This document shows, piece by piece, positions 45,542-54,136 of a DNA stretch of 61,515 nucleotides (positions are counted from its first letter, which is position 1; the number at the start of each line of letters is the position of its first letter). Made by a program: the position numbers and the translations under genes. The DNA is from Acetobacteraceae bacterium (GTDB lineage: Bacteria > Pseudomonadota > Alphaproteobacteria > Acetobacterales > Acetobacteraceae): NCBI GenBank assembly GCA_027482245.1, contig JAIXWG010000048.1, forward strand, positions 1 through 61,515, in the 5' to 3' direction. The notes beneath the pieces are model-generated. The model made no database searches, had not been told where the DNA came from, and saw nothing but the letters and a program-made list of their open reading frames with translations.

Positions 45542-47692
45542 TCAGCCCTCGATCCGGGAAAAATCAGCCACCGCGTCGATTCCGGCGCGCAGCCGTGCGA
45601 GCAAGCGTAGACGGTTGCGCCTGAGTTCCGGAACGGGGTCGTTCACGGTGACGCGTTCGAAGAATGCATCAAGTGGCCCTCGCAGGGCCGCCAAGGCAGA
45701 CATTGCGGAAATGTAATTTTCAGACACCAACGATGCCGTGACCGCAGGCTCCGCGGCATCGAGCGCGGCGGCCAGCGCCTGGTCCTCCGGCGCCGTCAGC
45801 AGCGCGGCATCGATGGCGCCCTGGTGGGGGCCATCCTTCTTCTCCTCGATGCGGAGGATGTTGGCCGCGCGCTTGTAGGCGGCGAGCAGGTTCGGCCCGT
45901 CCGCGCCCTCCACCAGCGCCTTCAGCGCGTCGGCGCGGGCCAGCAGGCGGACGAAATCGTCCTCTGCCCCGGCGCCGAAGGCCGCGGCCACCAAATCGTG
46001 GCGCGCACCCTCCATGCGGAGCTGGACGCGGAGGCGTTCGGCCAGGAAATCCACCAGCCCCGCCGCGAAGGCCGCGACCATGGGCGGGTGCAGGCTGCCC
46101 TTCGGCGCCTTGTAGCCCGCGCGCAGCTTCTCCTGCGCCACCGCCATGCCGAAATCGGGCGAGGATGTTTCCCCGACGGCCTGCGGGAAGCCGAAGAAGG
46201 CCTCCCCGATCACCTCGCCGAGGCGAAGGCGCAGCCCATTCTCCCGCAGGATGCGGATGATGCCGAGCGCCGCGCGCCGCAGCGCGAAGGGGTCGCCGGA
46301 GCCGGTGGGACGTTCATCGACGGCAAAGAAGCCCGCCAGCGTGTCGAGCTTGTCCGCCAGCGCGACGGCGATGGCGACGGGGTCGGACGGCACCGCATCC
46401 CCCGGACCCATCGGCCGGTAATGCGCGGCGATCGCCTCCGCCACGCGCGGGTCCTCGTGCTGGTGCAGCGCGTAGTAGCGGCCGATGATGCCCTGCAGTT
46501 CCGGGAATTCGCCGACGAGGCCGGAGGCCAGGTCCGCCTTGGCCAGTTCCGCCGCCCGCGCCGCCAGCGCGACATCCGCACCGACCAGCGGCGCCAGGTA
46601 TCGCGCCAGCTTCACGATCCGCTCGACCCGCTGGCCCTGCGTGCCGAGCTTGGCGTGGAACACGACCGTCGAAAGCTTCGGCAGGAAGCTCTCCAGCTTC
46701 TGCTTGCGGTCCTGGTCCCAGAAGAAGCGGGCATCGGACAGGCGGGCCCGCAGCACGCGCTCATTCCCCGCCACCAGCGTCGCACCGCCATCCAGCGCCG
46801 CGATGTTGGCCACCAGCGCGAAGAAGGGCGCGGCCGAGCCGTCCGGCTTCACCAGCGAGAAGTAGCGCTGGTTCACGCGCATCGTCGTGCGCATGAGCTC
46901 CGGCGGCAGGTCCATGAAGGCGTCGTCGATGCGCCCCAGCAGCGGCACCGGCCATTCGACGAGGCCCGCCACCTCCTCCAGCAGGCCCTTGTCCGGCACG
47001 ACGCGCACGCCCTGCGCGGCGGCCAGGCGGTTCATGCCGTCCTCGATGATCCGCATGCGCTCCTGCGCATCCGGCACGACGAAACGGTCGCGCAGCCCGG
47101 CCTCGTAATCCACGAGACTCGTCACCGCGAAGGCACCACCCTTGCCCGCATGCGCGGCCATGATGCGGTGGCCCTCGGTCTCGTTCCCGCTGACGAGGCC
47201 CGGCAACTCCTCGATGGCAAACGGCACCACCTGCCCGTCCAGCACGCAGAGCACGCGGTGCAGCGGGCGTACCCAGGTGAAGGGGCCGTTCCAGCGCATC
47301 GACTTCGGCCAGCCGAAGCCGCGGATCAGCCCCGGCATGGCGGAGGCCACCAGCGAGGCCGCCGTCACCGTCTCCGCCGGCTTCCGGAACACCCAGAAAC
47401 CGTTCTGCTCCGCCAGCATGTCGCGCGTCGCGCCATGCTTCTTCAAGAAGCCGTCCAGCGCCGCCGGCGGCGCCGAGGTCCGCGGGCCGCGTTCCTCCTT
47501 GCCCTCGGTCGTCACCTCGGCGCGCAGCGTGGCCGAGAGCCCGATCCGGCGCGGGCCGTAGAAGGGCTTCGGCGAACCCTCCAGCACCGGCGCCACGGCA
47601 GCGGCAAACGCCTTCGCCAGGTCTTCCGCCCCCCGCGCCTGCATCCGCGCAGGGATTTCTTCCGAGAAAAGTTCGAGCAGCAGTTCCGGCAT
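45542..47692 (-). CDS. glyS: glycyl-tRNA synthetase beta subunit
   Basis: A 716-residue subunit that binds tRNA-Gly in the bacterial alpha2beta2 enzyme. It begins with the standard MPELLLELFSEEIPARMQARG and contains the HD-like and C-terminal anticodon-binding DALR regions (FFERVTVNDPVPELRRNRLRLLARL). It starts only 3 bp after the vapC stop, so its translation is probably coupled to that toxin gene. In most genomes glyS follows glyQ directly. A loose 7-bp GC hairpin at 45493-45521 may end the transcript. Confidence 0.96.
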   Translation of the reverse strand: MPELLLELFSEEIPARMQARGAEDLAKAFAAAVAPVLEGSPKPFYGPRRIGLSATLRAEVTTEGKEERGPRTSAPPAALDGFLKKHGATRDMLAEQNGFWVFRKPAETVTAASLVASAMPGLIRGFGWPKSMRWNGPFTWVRPLHRVLCVLDGQVVPFAIEELPGLVSGNETEGHRIMAAHAGKGGAFAVTSLVDYEAGLRDRFVVPDAQERMRIIEDGMNRLAAAQGVRVVPDKGLLEEVAGLVEWPVPLLGRIDDAFMDLPPELMRTTMRVNQRYFSLVKPDGSAAPFFALVANIAALDGGATLVAGNERVLRARLSDARFFWDQDRKQKLESFLPKLSTVVFHAKLGTQGQRVERIVKLARYLAPLVGADVALAARAAELAKADLASGLVGEFPELQGIIGRYYALHQHEDPRVAEAIAAHYRPMGPGDAVPSDPVAIAVALADKLDTLAGFFAVDERPTGSGDPFALRRAALGIIRILRENGLRLRLGEVIGEAFFGFPQAVGETSSPDFGMAVAQEKLRAGYKAPKGSLHPPMVAAFAAGLVDFLAERLRVQLRMEGARHDLVAAAFGAGAEDDFVRLLARADALKALVEGADGPNLLAAYKRAANILRIEEKKDGPHQGAIDAALLTAPEDQALAAALDAAEPAVTASLVSENYISAMSALAALRGPLDAFFERVTVNDPVPELRRNRLRLLARLRAGIDAVADFSRIEG

Positions 47693-47695
47693 GGC

Positions 47696-48085
47696 CTAGA
47701 TGGCCCTCTTCACATCGGTCTGGGCGAAATCCTCGCCCTTGAACAGCAACGGCGCCCCGCGTTCCCGCGCCAGGGCGTAGGAGAAGCAGTCGCCGAGATT
47801 GAGCTTCGCGGGGTGCCGCCCCTTGCCGAAGCGGCGCCAGCCCTCCTGCGCCAGGCGAGCCGTGCGCTCCGTCACGGGGCAGATGTCAGCCGCCAACTCC
47901 GCGAGCAGCACCTCCAGCCGCTGGCCGGCCGCGGCGCCGCCGCGCGCCTCCAGCACCATGGTCGCCTCCACCACCGTCGCGGCGGAGACGCCCACCCAAG
48001 GCGCCGCGGCGATCTCCTCGCCCAGCGTCGGCCCATCGGGTTCCTGCGTCAGGATGGCGACGAGGGCGGAGGTATCGACGATCAC
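47696..48085 (-). CDS. VapC-like PIN-domain toxin
   Basis: A 129-residue PIN-domain ribonuclease. The acidic metal-binding residues of the fold are present: D4 (MIVDTSAL), E40 (TVVEATMVLEARG), D99 (NLGDCFSYALA) and D119 (GEDFAQTD). VapC toxins cut tRNA or rRNA when not bound by VapB. The GTG start overlaps the vapB stop by four bases (GTGA), the normal toxin-antitoxin arrangement. It is unusual in lying between glyQ and glyS, both essential. Its RNA target cannot be deduced. Confidence 0.9.
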   Translation of the reverse strand: MIVDTSALVAILTQEPDGPTLGEEIAAAPWVGVSAATVVEATMVLEARGGAAAGQRLEVLLAELAADICPVTERTARLAQEGWRRFGKGRHPAKLNLGDCFSYALARERGAPLLFKGEDFAQTDVKRAI

Positions 48086-48363
48086 TTCGGCAGCCCATCC
48101 TCGTCATAGAGATCGGAATGGTCGCTGTGCCGCAGATGCGGCGGGATCATCGCGCTGATCTCGGCAGCGGCCGCCAGGATCTTCTGCACGCGTTCCTCGT
48201 AATCCGCCCGGCGTGGCGGCGCTTCGCCCCGCTCCCGCTCCACCCGTGCCAGCCTCTCCTCCAGCGCCGCGACGATGGCCTGGGTCTTGTTCTCGCCCGT
48301 CAGCGCGACAAGGCGGGAGACCAGCTCATCCGCCTTCGCGCTCTTGATGTTCAACTGGCCCAC
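48082..48363 (-). CDS. VapB-like antitoxin
   Basis: A 93-residue antitoxin of the Rv0623-like/PSK-operon type. The N-terminal ribbon-helix-helix MGQLNIKSAKADELVSRLVALTGENKTQAIVAALEERL would bind DNA as a dimer. The charged C-terminal half (RRADYEERVQKILAAAAEIS to DLYDEDGLPK) would wrap around and inhibit VapC. It starts at GTG 61 bp after glyQ, downstream of a promoter-like stretch with two ATGGTAGAA repeats that it may repress. Confidence 0.88.
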   Translation of the reverse strand: MGQLNIKSAKADELVSRLVALTGENKTQAIVAALEERLARVERERGEAPPRRADYEERVQKILAAAAEISAMIPPHLRHSDHSDLYDEDGLPK

Positions 48364-48375
48364 GGCGCCACCCCG

Positions 48376-48405
48376 ATGGTAGAAACATTCATCAGTATGG
48401 TAGAA
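48376..48405 (-). promoter_or_regulatory. candidate vapBC promoter and operator
   Basis: ATGGTAGAA occurs twice, at 48376-48384 and 48397-48405, starting exactly 21 bp apart, two helical turns. On the minus strand, TTGTTG and CATACT spaced by 17 bp form a plausible promoter whose -10 box lies beside the repeats. The stretch is AT-rich for this genome. Bound VapB dimers on the same DNA face would block RNA polymerase. Confidence 0.45.
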
Positions 48406-48424
48406 TGCCCGGACAGCAACAAGC

Positions 48425-49294
48425 TCAAGCGCGCTCCCCCGCCACCCAGGCCTCGCAGCACGCCTTCGCCAGCGCGCGCACGCGGCCGATATAGGCCGCG
48501 CGCTCCGTCACGCTGATGGCGCCGCGGGCGTCGAGCAGGTTGAAGCGGTGCGACGCCTTGATGCACTGGTCATAGGCCGGCAGGGCCAGCGGCGGGTCAT
48601 AGGCCAGCAGCGACTGGCATTCCCGCTCCGCATCCGCGAAGTGCTGGAACAGCATGGCCGTGTCGGCGCCCGAGAAATTGTGGTGGGAGTACTCGACCTC
48701 CGCCCGGTGGAACACGTCCCGGTACTTCACGCCGCGCCCGTTGAAGTCCAGCTCGTACACGTCATCCACGTCCTGGATGAACATGGCGAGCCGTTCCAGA
48801 CCGTAGGTCATCTCGAAGGACGGGACCTCGCAGGTGATGCCGCCGACCTGCTGGAAATAGGTGAACTGGCCGACCTCCATCCCGTCGCACCAGATCTCCC
48901 ACCCCAGCCCCCAGGCGCCGAGCGTCGGGCTCTCCCAGTCATCCTCCACGAAGCGGAAGTCGTGCTTCATCGGATCGAGGCCGAGGTCCCGGTAGCTCGC
49001 CAGCAGCAGATCCTGCGCGTCGCGCGGGCTCGGCTTCATGATGACCTGGTACTGGTAGTAGTGCTGCAGCCGGTTCGGGTTCTCCCCGAAGCGGCCATCC
49101 GATGGCCGGCGCGAAGGCTGCACATAGGCCGCCGCCCAGGGCTTCGGCCCCAGCGCGCGGAGCGTCGTCGCGGGGTGGAAGGTGCCCGCGCCCACTTCCA
49201 TGTCGTAGGGCTGCAGGATCAGGCAGCCCTGCGCGCTCCAGAAGCTGTGGAGGCGCAGGATGATCTCCTGGAAGGACGGCGCTTTGTCGGACAT
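48425..49294 (-). CDS. glyQ: glycyl-tRNA synthetase alpha subunit
   Basis: A 289-residue catalytic subunit of the bacterial tetrameric glycyl-tRNA synthetase; it forms the glycyl-adenylate. Highly conserved segments include [53 protein letters not shown] and [20 protein letters not shown]. The gene heads a minus-strand unit glyQ - vapB - vapC - glyS. It is divergent from a small SnoaL-like gene. Confidence 0.96.
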   Translation of the reverse strand: MSDKAPSFQEIILRLHSFWSAQGCLILQPYDMEVGAGTFHPATTLRALGPKPWAAAYVQPSRRPSDGRFGENPNRLQHYYQYQVIMKPSPRDAQDLLLASYRDLGLDPMKHDFRFVEDDWESPTLGAWGLGWEIWCDGMEVGQFTYFQQVGGITCEVPSFEMTYGLERLAMFIQDVDDVYELDFNGRGVKYRDVFHRAEVEYSHHNFSGADTAMLFQHFADAERECQSLLAYDPPLALPAYDQCIKASHRFNLLDARGAISVTERAAYIGRVRALAKACCEAWVAGERA

Positions 49295-49383
49295 GCGGGG
49301 GCGGGTCTTGCCGGGTCAGGTTTCCCCCGTCCAATACCCCCGCCGCCGGGAAGCCGGCAAGCAACCTGCCGGAGGCCGCCCCC

Positions 49384-49788
49384 ATGCACCCGACCGAAGC
49401 GCTGATCCGCCGCTACTACGCCGCCTTCAATGCCGGGGACCGCACGGCGATGCTGGCCCTGCTGCACGACCAGGTCGCGCATGACCCGAACCAGGGCGCG
49501 CGGCGCAGCGGCAAGCCCGCCTTCACCGAGTTCCTCGCCCGCATGGATGGCGCCTATGCCGAGCAGTTGGAGGACGTCGTCGTGATGGTGGACAGCACCG
49601 GCACCCGCGCGAGCGCCGAGTTCACCGTCGCGGGACAATACCTCCGCACCGACGAAGGCCTGCCGGAGGCGCGCGGCCAACGCTACCGCATCCCCGCCGG
49701 CGCCTTCCTCGCGGTGGAAGGCGGCCTGATCACCCGCATCACCACCTACTACAACCTGGAAGACTGGATCGCCCAGGTCTCCGCCTGA
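49384..49788 (+). CDS. SnoaL/ketosteroid isomerase-like protein (NTF2 fold)
   Basis: A 134-residue single-domain protein of the NTF2-like superfamily. It begins PTEALIRRYYAAFNAGDRTAMLALLHDQVAHDPNQG, the typical helix and cone opening, and ends with strand ITRITTYYNLEDWI. Members include isomerases, polyketide cyclases and proteins without known activity, so the function stays open. Its last 40 bp overlap the 3' end of the convergent hydrolase gene. Confidence 0.82.
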   Translation: MHPTEALIRRYYAAFNAGDRTAMLALLHDQVAHDPNQGARRSGKPAFTEFLARMDGAYAEQLEDVVVMVDSTGTRASAEFTVAGQYLRTDEGLPEARGQRYRIPAGAFLAVEGGLITRITTYYNLEDWIAQVSA

Positions 49789-50465
49789 GAGGCCAGGTCC
49801 AGGATCAGCCGGGCCAGCGCCGCCGGCGCCTCGACCGGGATCATGTGGCCGCTGCCCTCGATGACAACGAGGCGCGCGCCCGGGATGCCATCGGCGATCT
49901 CCCGCGCTTCCTCGACGCTGCGCAGCGCATCCTGCGCGGCGGCGACCACCAGCGTCGGGCAGGCGATCTCGCCGAGGCGATCGTCGAAGGGCGGGCGGGG
50001 CAGCAGGGTCTGGCGCAGGAAGACCTCGGCGCCGAGGCGATCCCCCATGGCCCGCAGCCGGTCCACCAGCGCGGCATCGCCGGCGCGGCCGGGGTGGAGG
50101 CCGCGGGCGATGGCGGCGCGACTCATGCCCCGGAAGGCCTGGTCGGCCGGCCGGCCCGCCACCGCCTGGCGCCTTGCCTGCTGCGCCGCGCTGTCGCCGC
50201 GCGCCGAGGTCGCGACCAGCACCAGCGCGCGCACGCGGCCTGGCGCCATCCGCGCCACTTCCCGCGCCACGAAGCCGCCCATGGAGAAGCCCACCAGCAC
50301 GAAGCGATCGGGCGCGCCCGCCAGCACCCGCGCCGCCATGGCGGGGAGCGTCCCGTCCTGGAACAGGTCGCCGTGATGCACCGGGCCGAGCGGCGCCAGC
50401 AGCGGCGCCAGTTCGTCCCACATCCCCGCATCCAGCATGAAGCCGGGCAGCAGCACCACGCCCAT
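49749..50465 (-). CDS. alpha/beta-fold hydrolase
   Basis: A 238-residue cytosolic hydrolase. It starts MGVVLLPGFMLDAGMWDEL (oxyanion region). The nucleophile elbow is VLVGFSMGGFVARE at about residue 70, the acid lies in VVAAAQDALRSVEEA and the histidine in IEGSGHMIPVEAP. The cap region is short. The ATG at 50465 follows GGGGG a few bases upstream; in-frame upstream codons look non-coding. The last 13 codons run antisense through the end of the SnoaL-like gene. Substrate unknown. Confidence 0.86.
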   Translation of the reverse strand: MGVVLLPGFMLDAGMWDELAPLLAPLGPVHHGDLFQDGTLPAMAARVLAGAPDRFVLVGFSMGGFVAREVARMAPGRVRALVLVATSARGDSAAQQARRQAVAGRPADQAFRGMSRAAIARGLHPGRAGDAALVDRLRAMGDRLGAEVFLRQTLLPRPPFDDRLGEIACPTLVVAAAQDALRSVEEAREIADGIPGARLVVIEGSGHMIPVEAPAALARLILDLASQAETWAIQSSRL

Positions 50466-50532
50466 CGAAGCCCCCTTGTGCACGCCCTGCACCGCGCGGA
50501 GGCTACCGCCTGCCCTTCAAGGAATCACCCCG

Positions 50533-50718
50533 ATGCCCGAGATCATGGTCTTCGCCGCCACCGGCCGCACCGTCGAACAGAAGCGCGGCCTGGTCCGCGA
50601 CCTGACCGAGGCGATGGTGAAGAATTTCGGCGTCCCGGCGGCGAGCGTGACCGTCCAGATCGTCGAATCGGCGCCGGACTCCAAGGCCAAGGGCGGGGTG
50701 CTGTTCTGCGACCGGTAG
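50533..50718 (+). CDS. 4-oxalocrotonate tautomerase family protein
   Basis: A 61-residue tautomerase. After removal of the first Met, the N-terminal Pro (PEIMVFAATGRTVEQKRGLV) would be the catalytic base, as in 4-oxalocrotonate tautomerase. The arginine in QKRGLVRDLTEAMV and the VTVQIVESAPD strand fit the fold. AGGAA lies about nine bases before the ATG. It stands alone between two minus-strand genes, and a nearby ring-cleavage enzyme is missing, so its substrate is unclear. Confidence 0.85.
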   Translation: MPEIMVFAATGRTVEQKRGLVRDLTEAMVKNFGVPAASVTVQIVESAPDSKAKGGVLFCDR

Positions 50719-50722
50719 CGCC

Positions 50723-51541
50723 CTACAACCCCAGCCGCGCCCAGGCCGCGCGGTCCTCGACCGCCGCCATCGCCCCCTCCGCGATCGCCGCGCCCGACAG
50801 CAGCCGGAGCGGCCAGGGCGGGCGGCGGGCGCCGACCGGCACCAGCCGCGCCTTGTCCCCGAAGCGGGCACGGAGGTCCGACGACGCCTCCCCGATCCGG
50901 TCCGCCAGGCCGAGTTCCACCGCCCGCCCGCCGGTCCAGAAGCGGCCGGTGAACAGCTCCTCCTCCGGCGCCTTCAGCGCGGCGCCACGGCGGGCGCGGA
51001 CCCAGTCCTTGAAGGTGACGTGGAGGTCGGCCAGCAGCGCCTCCAGCCGCGCCACATCCTCGGCCTTCTCGGCGCGGAAGGGGTCGAGGAAGCTTTTCTC
51101 CGTGCCCGCCGTGTGCATCCGCCGCCGGATACCGAGGCGCCGGATCGCCTCCTCCGCCCCGAAGCCCGCGCTGATCACGCCGATGGAGCCGACGATGGAG
51201 GCGCGGTCCACCACGATCTCATCCGCCGCACAGGCCAGCCAGTAGCCGCCCGACGCCGCGGCATCCTCGACATAGGCGGTCACCGGCACCTTCTTCTCCT
51301 CCGCCAGGCGGCGGATGCGGGCGGCGACCAGGCTGGACTGTACCGGCGAGCCACCCGGCGAGTTCACCACCAGCGCCACGGCGGCCAGGCGCTTCAGGCG
51401 GAAGGCGCGCTCGATGATGGGGGCCATGCCCTCCGCGCTGATGCCCGATGCGGCGAAGGGCCCGCCGCCACGCGCCGCGATCACGCCGGACAGGCGGAGG
51501 ACCGCGACGACGGGCGGGCGATCCAGGAAGGGGATTTTCAT
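50723..51541 (-). CDS. S49 family peptidase (SppA-like)
   Basis: A 272-residue serine protease of the signal-peptide-peptidase A family. The Ser-Lys dyad is S97 (DAAASGGYWLACAADEI) and K149 (HTAGTEKSFLDPF), separated by the 52 residues seen in single-domain SppA. The ALVVNSPGGSPVQSS segment is also typical. No clear membrane helix precedes residue 10, so it may be peripheral or cytosolic. The ATG at 51541 (MKIPFLDRPPVVAVLRLSGVI) is the natural start. Its stop is 4 bp from the convergent tautomerase stop. Confidence 0.9.
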   Translation of the reverse strand: MKIPFLDRPPVVAVLRLSGVIAARGGGPFAASGISAEGMAPIIERAFRLKRLAAVALVVNSPGGSPVQSSLVAARIRRLAEEKKVPVTAYVEDAAASGGYWLACAADEIVVDRASIVGSIGVISAGFGAEEAIRRLGIRRRMHTAGTEKSFLDPFRAEKAEDVARLEALLADLHVTFKDWVRARRGAALKAPEEELFTGRFWTGGRAVELGLADRIGEASSDLRARFGDKARLVPVGARRPPWPLRLLSGAAIAEGAMAAVEDRAAWARLGL

Positions 51542-51645
51542 GGGTCCATAGATGCGCGCCCGTCCCCTTCGCACAAGCAGCATCCGGAGGGTTCCCCCCA
51601 CGCGCCTTCGGCGCGATATTGTCCGGACGAATCCCGAGGGACAGC

Positions 51646-52845
51646 ATGACCAAGGACGATCGCGTCATCATCGCAGGGGCAGGCCCGGTCGGCATGGTCG
51701 CCGCCGCCTACCTGGCGGGGGAAGGCATTCCCGTCACCATCGTGGAGCAGGCGCAGGACCTGCCCGACGACCTCCGCGCCTCCACCTTCCACCCGCCGAC
51801 CCTCGACATGCTGGGCCGCTTCGGCGTGGTGCAGTCGCTGATTGACCAGGGCCTGGTCTGCCCCTTCTGGCAGTTCCGCGACCGCCACCAGGGCGTGATC
51901 GCGACCTTCGAGATGGAGCGCCTGAAGGACGACACCGCCCATCCCTACCGCCTGCAATGCGAACAGTGGCGCCTGACGCGCATGCTGCGCGAACAGATGG
52001 CCGGCAACCCCGACGTCCAGTTCATCTATGATGCCAAGGCCGACAGCGTCGCGCAGGATGCGGACGGCGTGACGCTGACGATCGAGCGCACCGACGGCAG
52101 CAAGGAACCGCTCCGCGGCCGCTACCTCATCGGCGCCGATGGCGCGCGCAGCGCGGTGCGGCGGTCCGTCGGCACGGAGTTCCGCGGCCAGACCATCCCG
52201 GAGATCTTCCTGTCCCTGTCGACGACCTTCCCCTTCCACGAGCACATCAACGACCTCTCCAACATCGCCTATATCAGCGACCCGCAGGAATGGTTCGTGC
52301 TGCTGCGCACGGCGAGCCTGTGGCGCGTGCTGTTCCCGACCGATCCGAACGAGACGGAGGAGCAGATGACCGATCCCGTGCGGATGAATGCCCGCCTGCA
52401 GGCGGTGGTGCCGAACGCCGAGGGCTATACGGTCAAGCATCGCACGGCGTACCGCGTGCATGAGCGCGTGGTGGACGAATACGTCCATGGCCGCGTCTTC
52501 CTGGCCGGCGATGCCGCGCACATCAACAACCCGCTCGGCGGCATGGGCATGAATGGCGGCATCCACGATGCCTTCAACCTGGCCTCCAAGCTGACCGAGG
52601 TCTGGAAGGGCGCCGATGCCGCGCTGATGGGCCGCTATGGCCGGCAGCGGCGCAAGGTGGCGCTCGACGTCGTGCAGCAGCAGGCGCTGCGCAACCGCCA
52701 GATCCTGAACCAGCGGGACCCGGAGCAGCGCCGCGCCTATCACGACGAACTCCGCGCGACGGTCGCCGACCCCGCGAAGCACCGCGCCTACCTGCTGCGC
52801 AGCGCGATGATCCAGTCGCTGCGGGATCTGGAGCAGGTCGCGTGA
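51646..52845 (+). CDS. FAD-dependent monooxygenase (group A aromatic hydroxylase type)
   Basis: A 399-residue flavoprotein. The dinucleotide-binding motif is VIIAGAGPVGMVAAAYLAGEG. The second FAD motif GADGARSAVRRSVG and the GD motif VFLAGDAAHINNPLGGMGMNGGIHDAFNLASKL show the p-hydroxybenzoate hydroxylase fold. Such enzymes add an oxygen atom to phenols, pyridines or related rings using NAD(P)H. The gene is followed by a maleamate-amidase-like hydrolase and a cupin protein on the same strand. This recalls nicotinate/hydroxypyridine catabolism (NicC, NicF), but the dioxygenase and deformylase steps are missing here. Confidence 0.87.
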   Translation: MTKDDRVIIAGAGPVGMVAAAYLAGEGIPVTIVEQAQDLPDDLRASTFHPPTLDMLGRFGVVQSLIDQGLVCPFWQFRDRHQGVIATFEMERLKDDTAHPYRLQCEQWRLTRMLREQMAGNPDVQFIYDAKADSVAQDADGVTLTIERTDGSKEPLRGRYLIGADGARSAVRRSVGTEFRGQTIPEIFLSLSTTFPFHEHINDLSNIAYISDPQEWFVLLRTASLWRVLFPTDPNETEEQMTDPVRMNARLQAVVPNAEGYTVKHRTAYRVHERVVDEYVHGRVFLAGDAAHINNPLGGMGMNGGIHDAFNLASKLTEVWKGADAALMGRYGRQRRKVALDVVQQQALRNRQILNQRDPEQRRAYHDELRATVADPAKHRAYLLRSAMIQSLRDLEQVA

Positions 52846-52975
52846 ACCCCCGCCAAGACTTTTTGGCCGCCAAGGGCGGCCCGCGCACAGACCACCATCA
52901 TCAACCCGCGCAACAGCGCGTAGGCGCGCAGCCAAGCCGGCGGCGCCGGCGCCCGGCGCCTGAGGGCCATGAACA

Positions 52976-53599
52976 ATGAGCGGGCATCCAGAAGCGGACA
53001 TCTACCACCGCCAGGGCATGGGCAACAAAGCCGGCATGGGCCGACGCCCGGCGCTGGTCATCGTGGACTACGTCAACGGCTTCGCCGATCCCGAGCATTT
53101 CGGTGGCGGCAATATCGGCCCCGCGATCGGGCAGACGGTGAAGCTGCTGGCCTTCGCCCGCGCCCATGGCTGGCCCGTCGCGCACACCCGTGTCGTCTAT
53201 GCCGATGACGGCTCGGATGCCGGCGTCTTCACGCTGAAGGCACCGTCGCTGCTGAAGCTGACGGAACACTCCCCCCTGTCGCAGATCGTGCCGGAACTGA
53301 CGCCGGTGGCGGGCGAGCACATCGTCCGCAAGCAGGGGGCGTCGGGCTTCTTCGACACCAACCTGGCTTCCTGGCTCCGCTACCAGGGTGCGGACACGGT
53401 CGTCGTCGCGGGCTGCACCACCTCGGGCTGCGTGCGCGCCACCGTGGTGGACAGCCTGCAGCACAATTTCCGCACCATCGTCGCGACGGATTGCGTCGGC
53501 GACCGCGCGATCGGGCCGCATGAGGCGAACCTCTTCGACATGGGCCAGAAATACGCCGACCTCATGACGCGGGAGCAGATCGAGGCCGCGACGGCCTGA
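52976..53599 (+). CDS. isochorismatase-family amidohydrolase (maleamate amidase/N-carbamoylsarcosine amidase-like)
   Basis: A 207-residue cysteine hydrolase with triad D31 (VIVDYVNGF), K119 (HIVRKQGASGFF) and C152. The segment AGCTTSGCVRATVVDSLQ followed by TDCVGDRAIGPHEANLFDMGQKYADL is the hallmark of N-carbamoylsarcosine amidase and the maleamate amidase NicF. It would release ammonia from a small amide or carbamoyl substrate. It lies 130 bp behind a flavin monooxygenase gene and before a cupin gene, and may act on a product of that oxygenase. The substrate is inferred by resemblance only. Confidence 0.85.
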   Translation: MSGHPEADIYHRQGMGNKAGMGRRPALVIVDYVNGFADPEHFGGGNIGPAIGQTVKLLAFARAHGWPVAHTRVVYADDGSDAGVFTLKAPSLLKLTEHSPLSQIVPELTPVAGEHIVRKQGASGFFDTNLASWLRYQGADTVVVAGCTTSGCVRATVVDSLQHNFRTIVATDCVGDRAIGPHEANLFDMGQKYADLMTREQIEAATA

Positions 53600-53668
53600 T
53601 CCTCGTTGCCTCCGGCCCCGGAAGGGCGCGACCATCCGTCGCGTCCCTGACGGACCGGAGAGATGACC

Positions 53669-54130
53669 ATGCGCCTTCCGCTGTTCTGCGCCGCGCTCGC
53701 GGCGGCCTTCGCGGCCGGCCTCTGCGCCGACCGCCTGATCGATGCGGCGGAGGCGCAATCCGCCCCGCCCCGCATGACGCCCCAGATCGTCAACCTGTTC
53801 AGCATGACGGATGAGGAGATCGGGGCGCTCATCCCCAATACCGACCTCCGCTCCCGCACCCTGGTCGCGACGCCGGATGGCACCGTCGGCGTCCAGAGCG
53901 GCAACGTCGCCCGCCACTTCCACGCCGATGCGGACGAGATCCAGTTGATCCTGGCCGGCAGCGGGTCCTTCTGGCTGGCGGACCGGGAGGTGCAGGTGAA
54001 GCCCGGCGACCTGGTCATCATCCCCCGCGGCACGCCCCATGCGGGGTCGCGGGCCACGGAGGGCCGCTTCCGCGCGCTCGCCATCAAGCTGCCGCCGCAG
54101 CGCGCGGGGGATACGCACCCGGTGCCGTGA
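53669..54130 (+). CDS. exported cupin-domain protein
   Basis: A 153-residue protein. Residues 1-32 form a signal peptide (MRLPLFCAALAAAFAAGLCA to AEAQ). The cupin barrel follows, with metal-binding motif 1 ARHFHADADEIQLILAGSGSFW (two His and one Glu) and motif 2 VKPGDLVIIPRGTPHAG. I chose ATG 53669 because GGAGAG is seven bases upstream of it but directly touches the ATG at 53663. It may be co-transcribed with the amidohydrolase upstream. Activity unknown. Confidence 0.82.
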   Translation: MRLPLFCAALAAAFAAGLCADRLIDAAEAQSAPPRMTPQIVNLFSMTDEEIGALIPNTDLRSRTLVATPDGTVGVQSGNVARHFHADADEIQLILAGSGSFWLADREVQVKPGDLVIIPRGTPHAGSRATEGRFRALAIKLPPQRAGDTHPVP

Positions 54131-54136
54131 GGCACG

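Noticed and set aside
50533..50718. The 4-oxalocrotonate tautomerase as part of a local meta-cleavage operon
   Set aside because: Both neighbours are on the other strand and no extradiol dioxygenase or dehydrogenase lies near. It is a lone small enzyme here.
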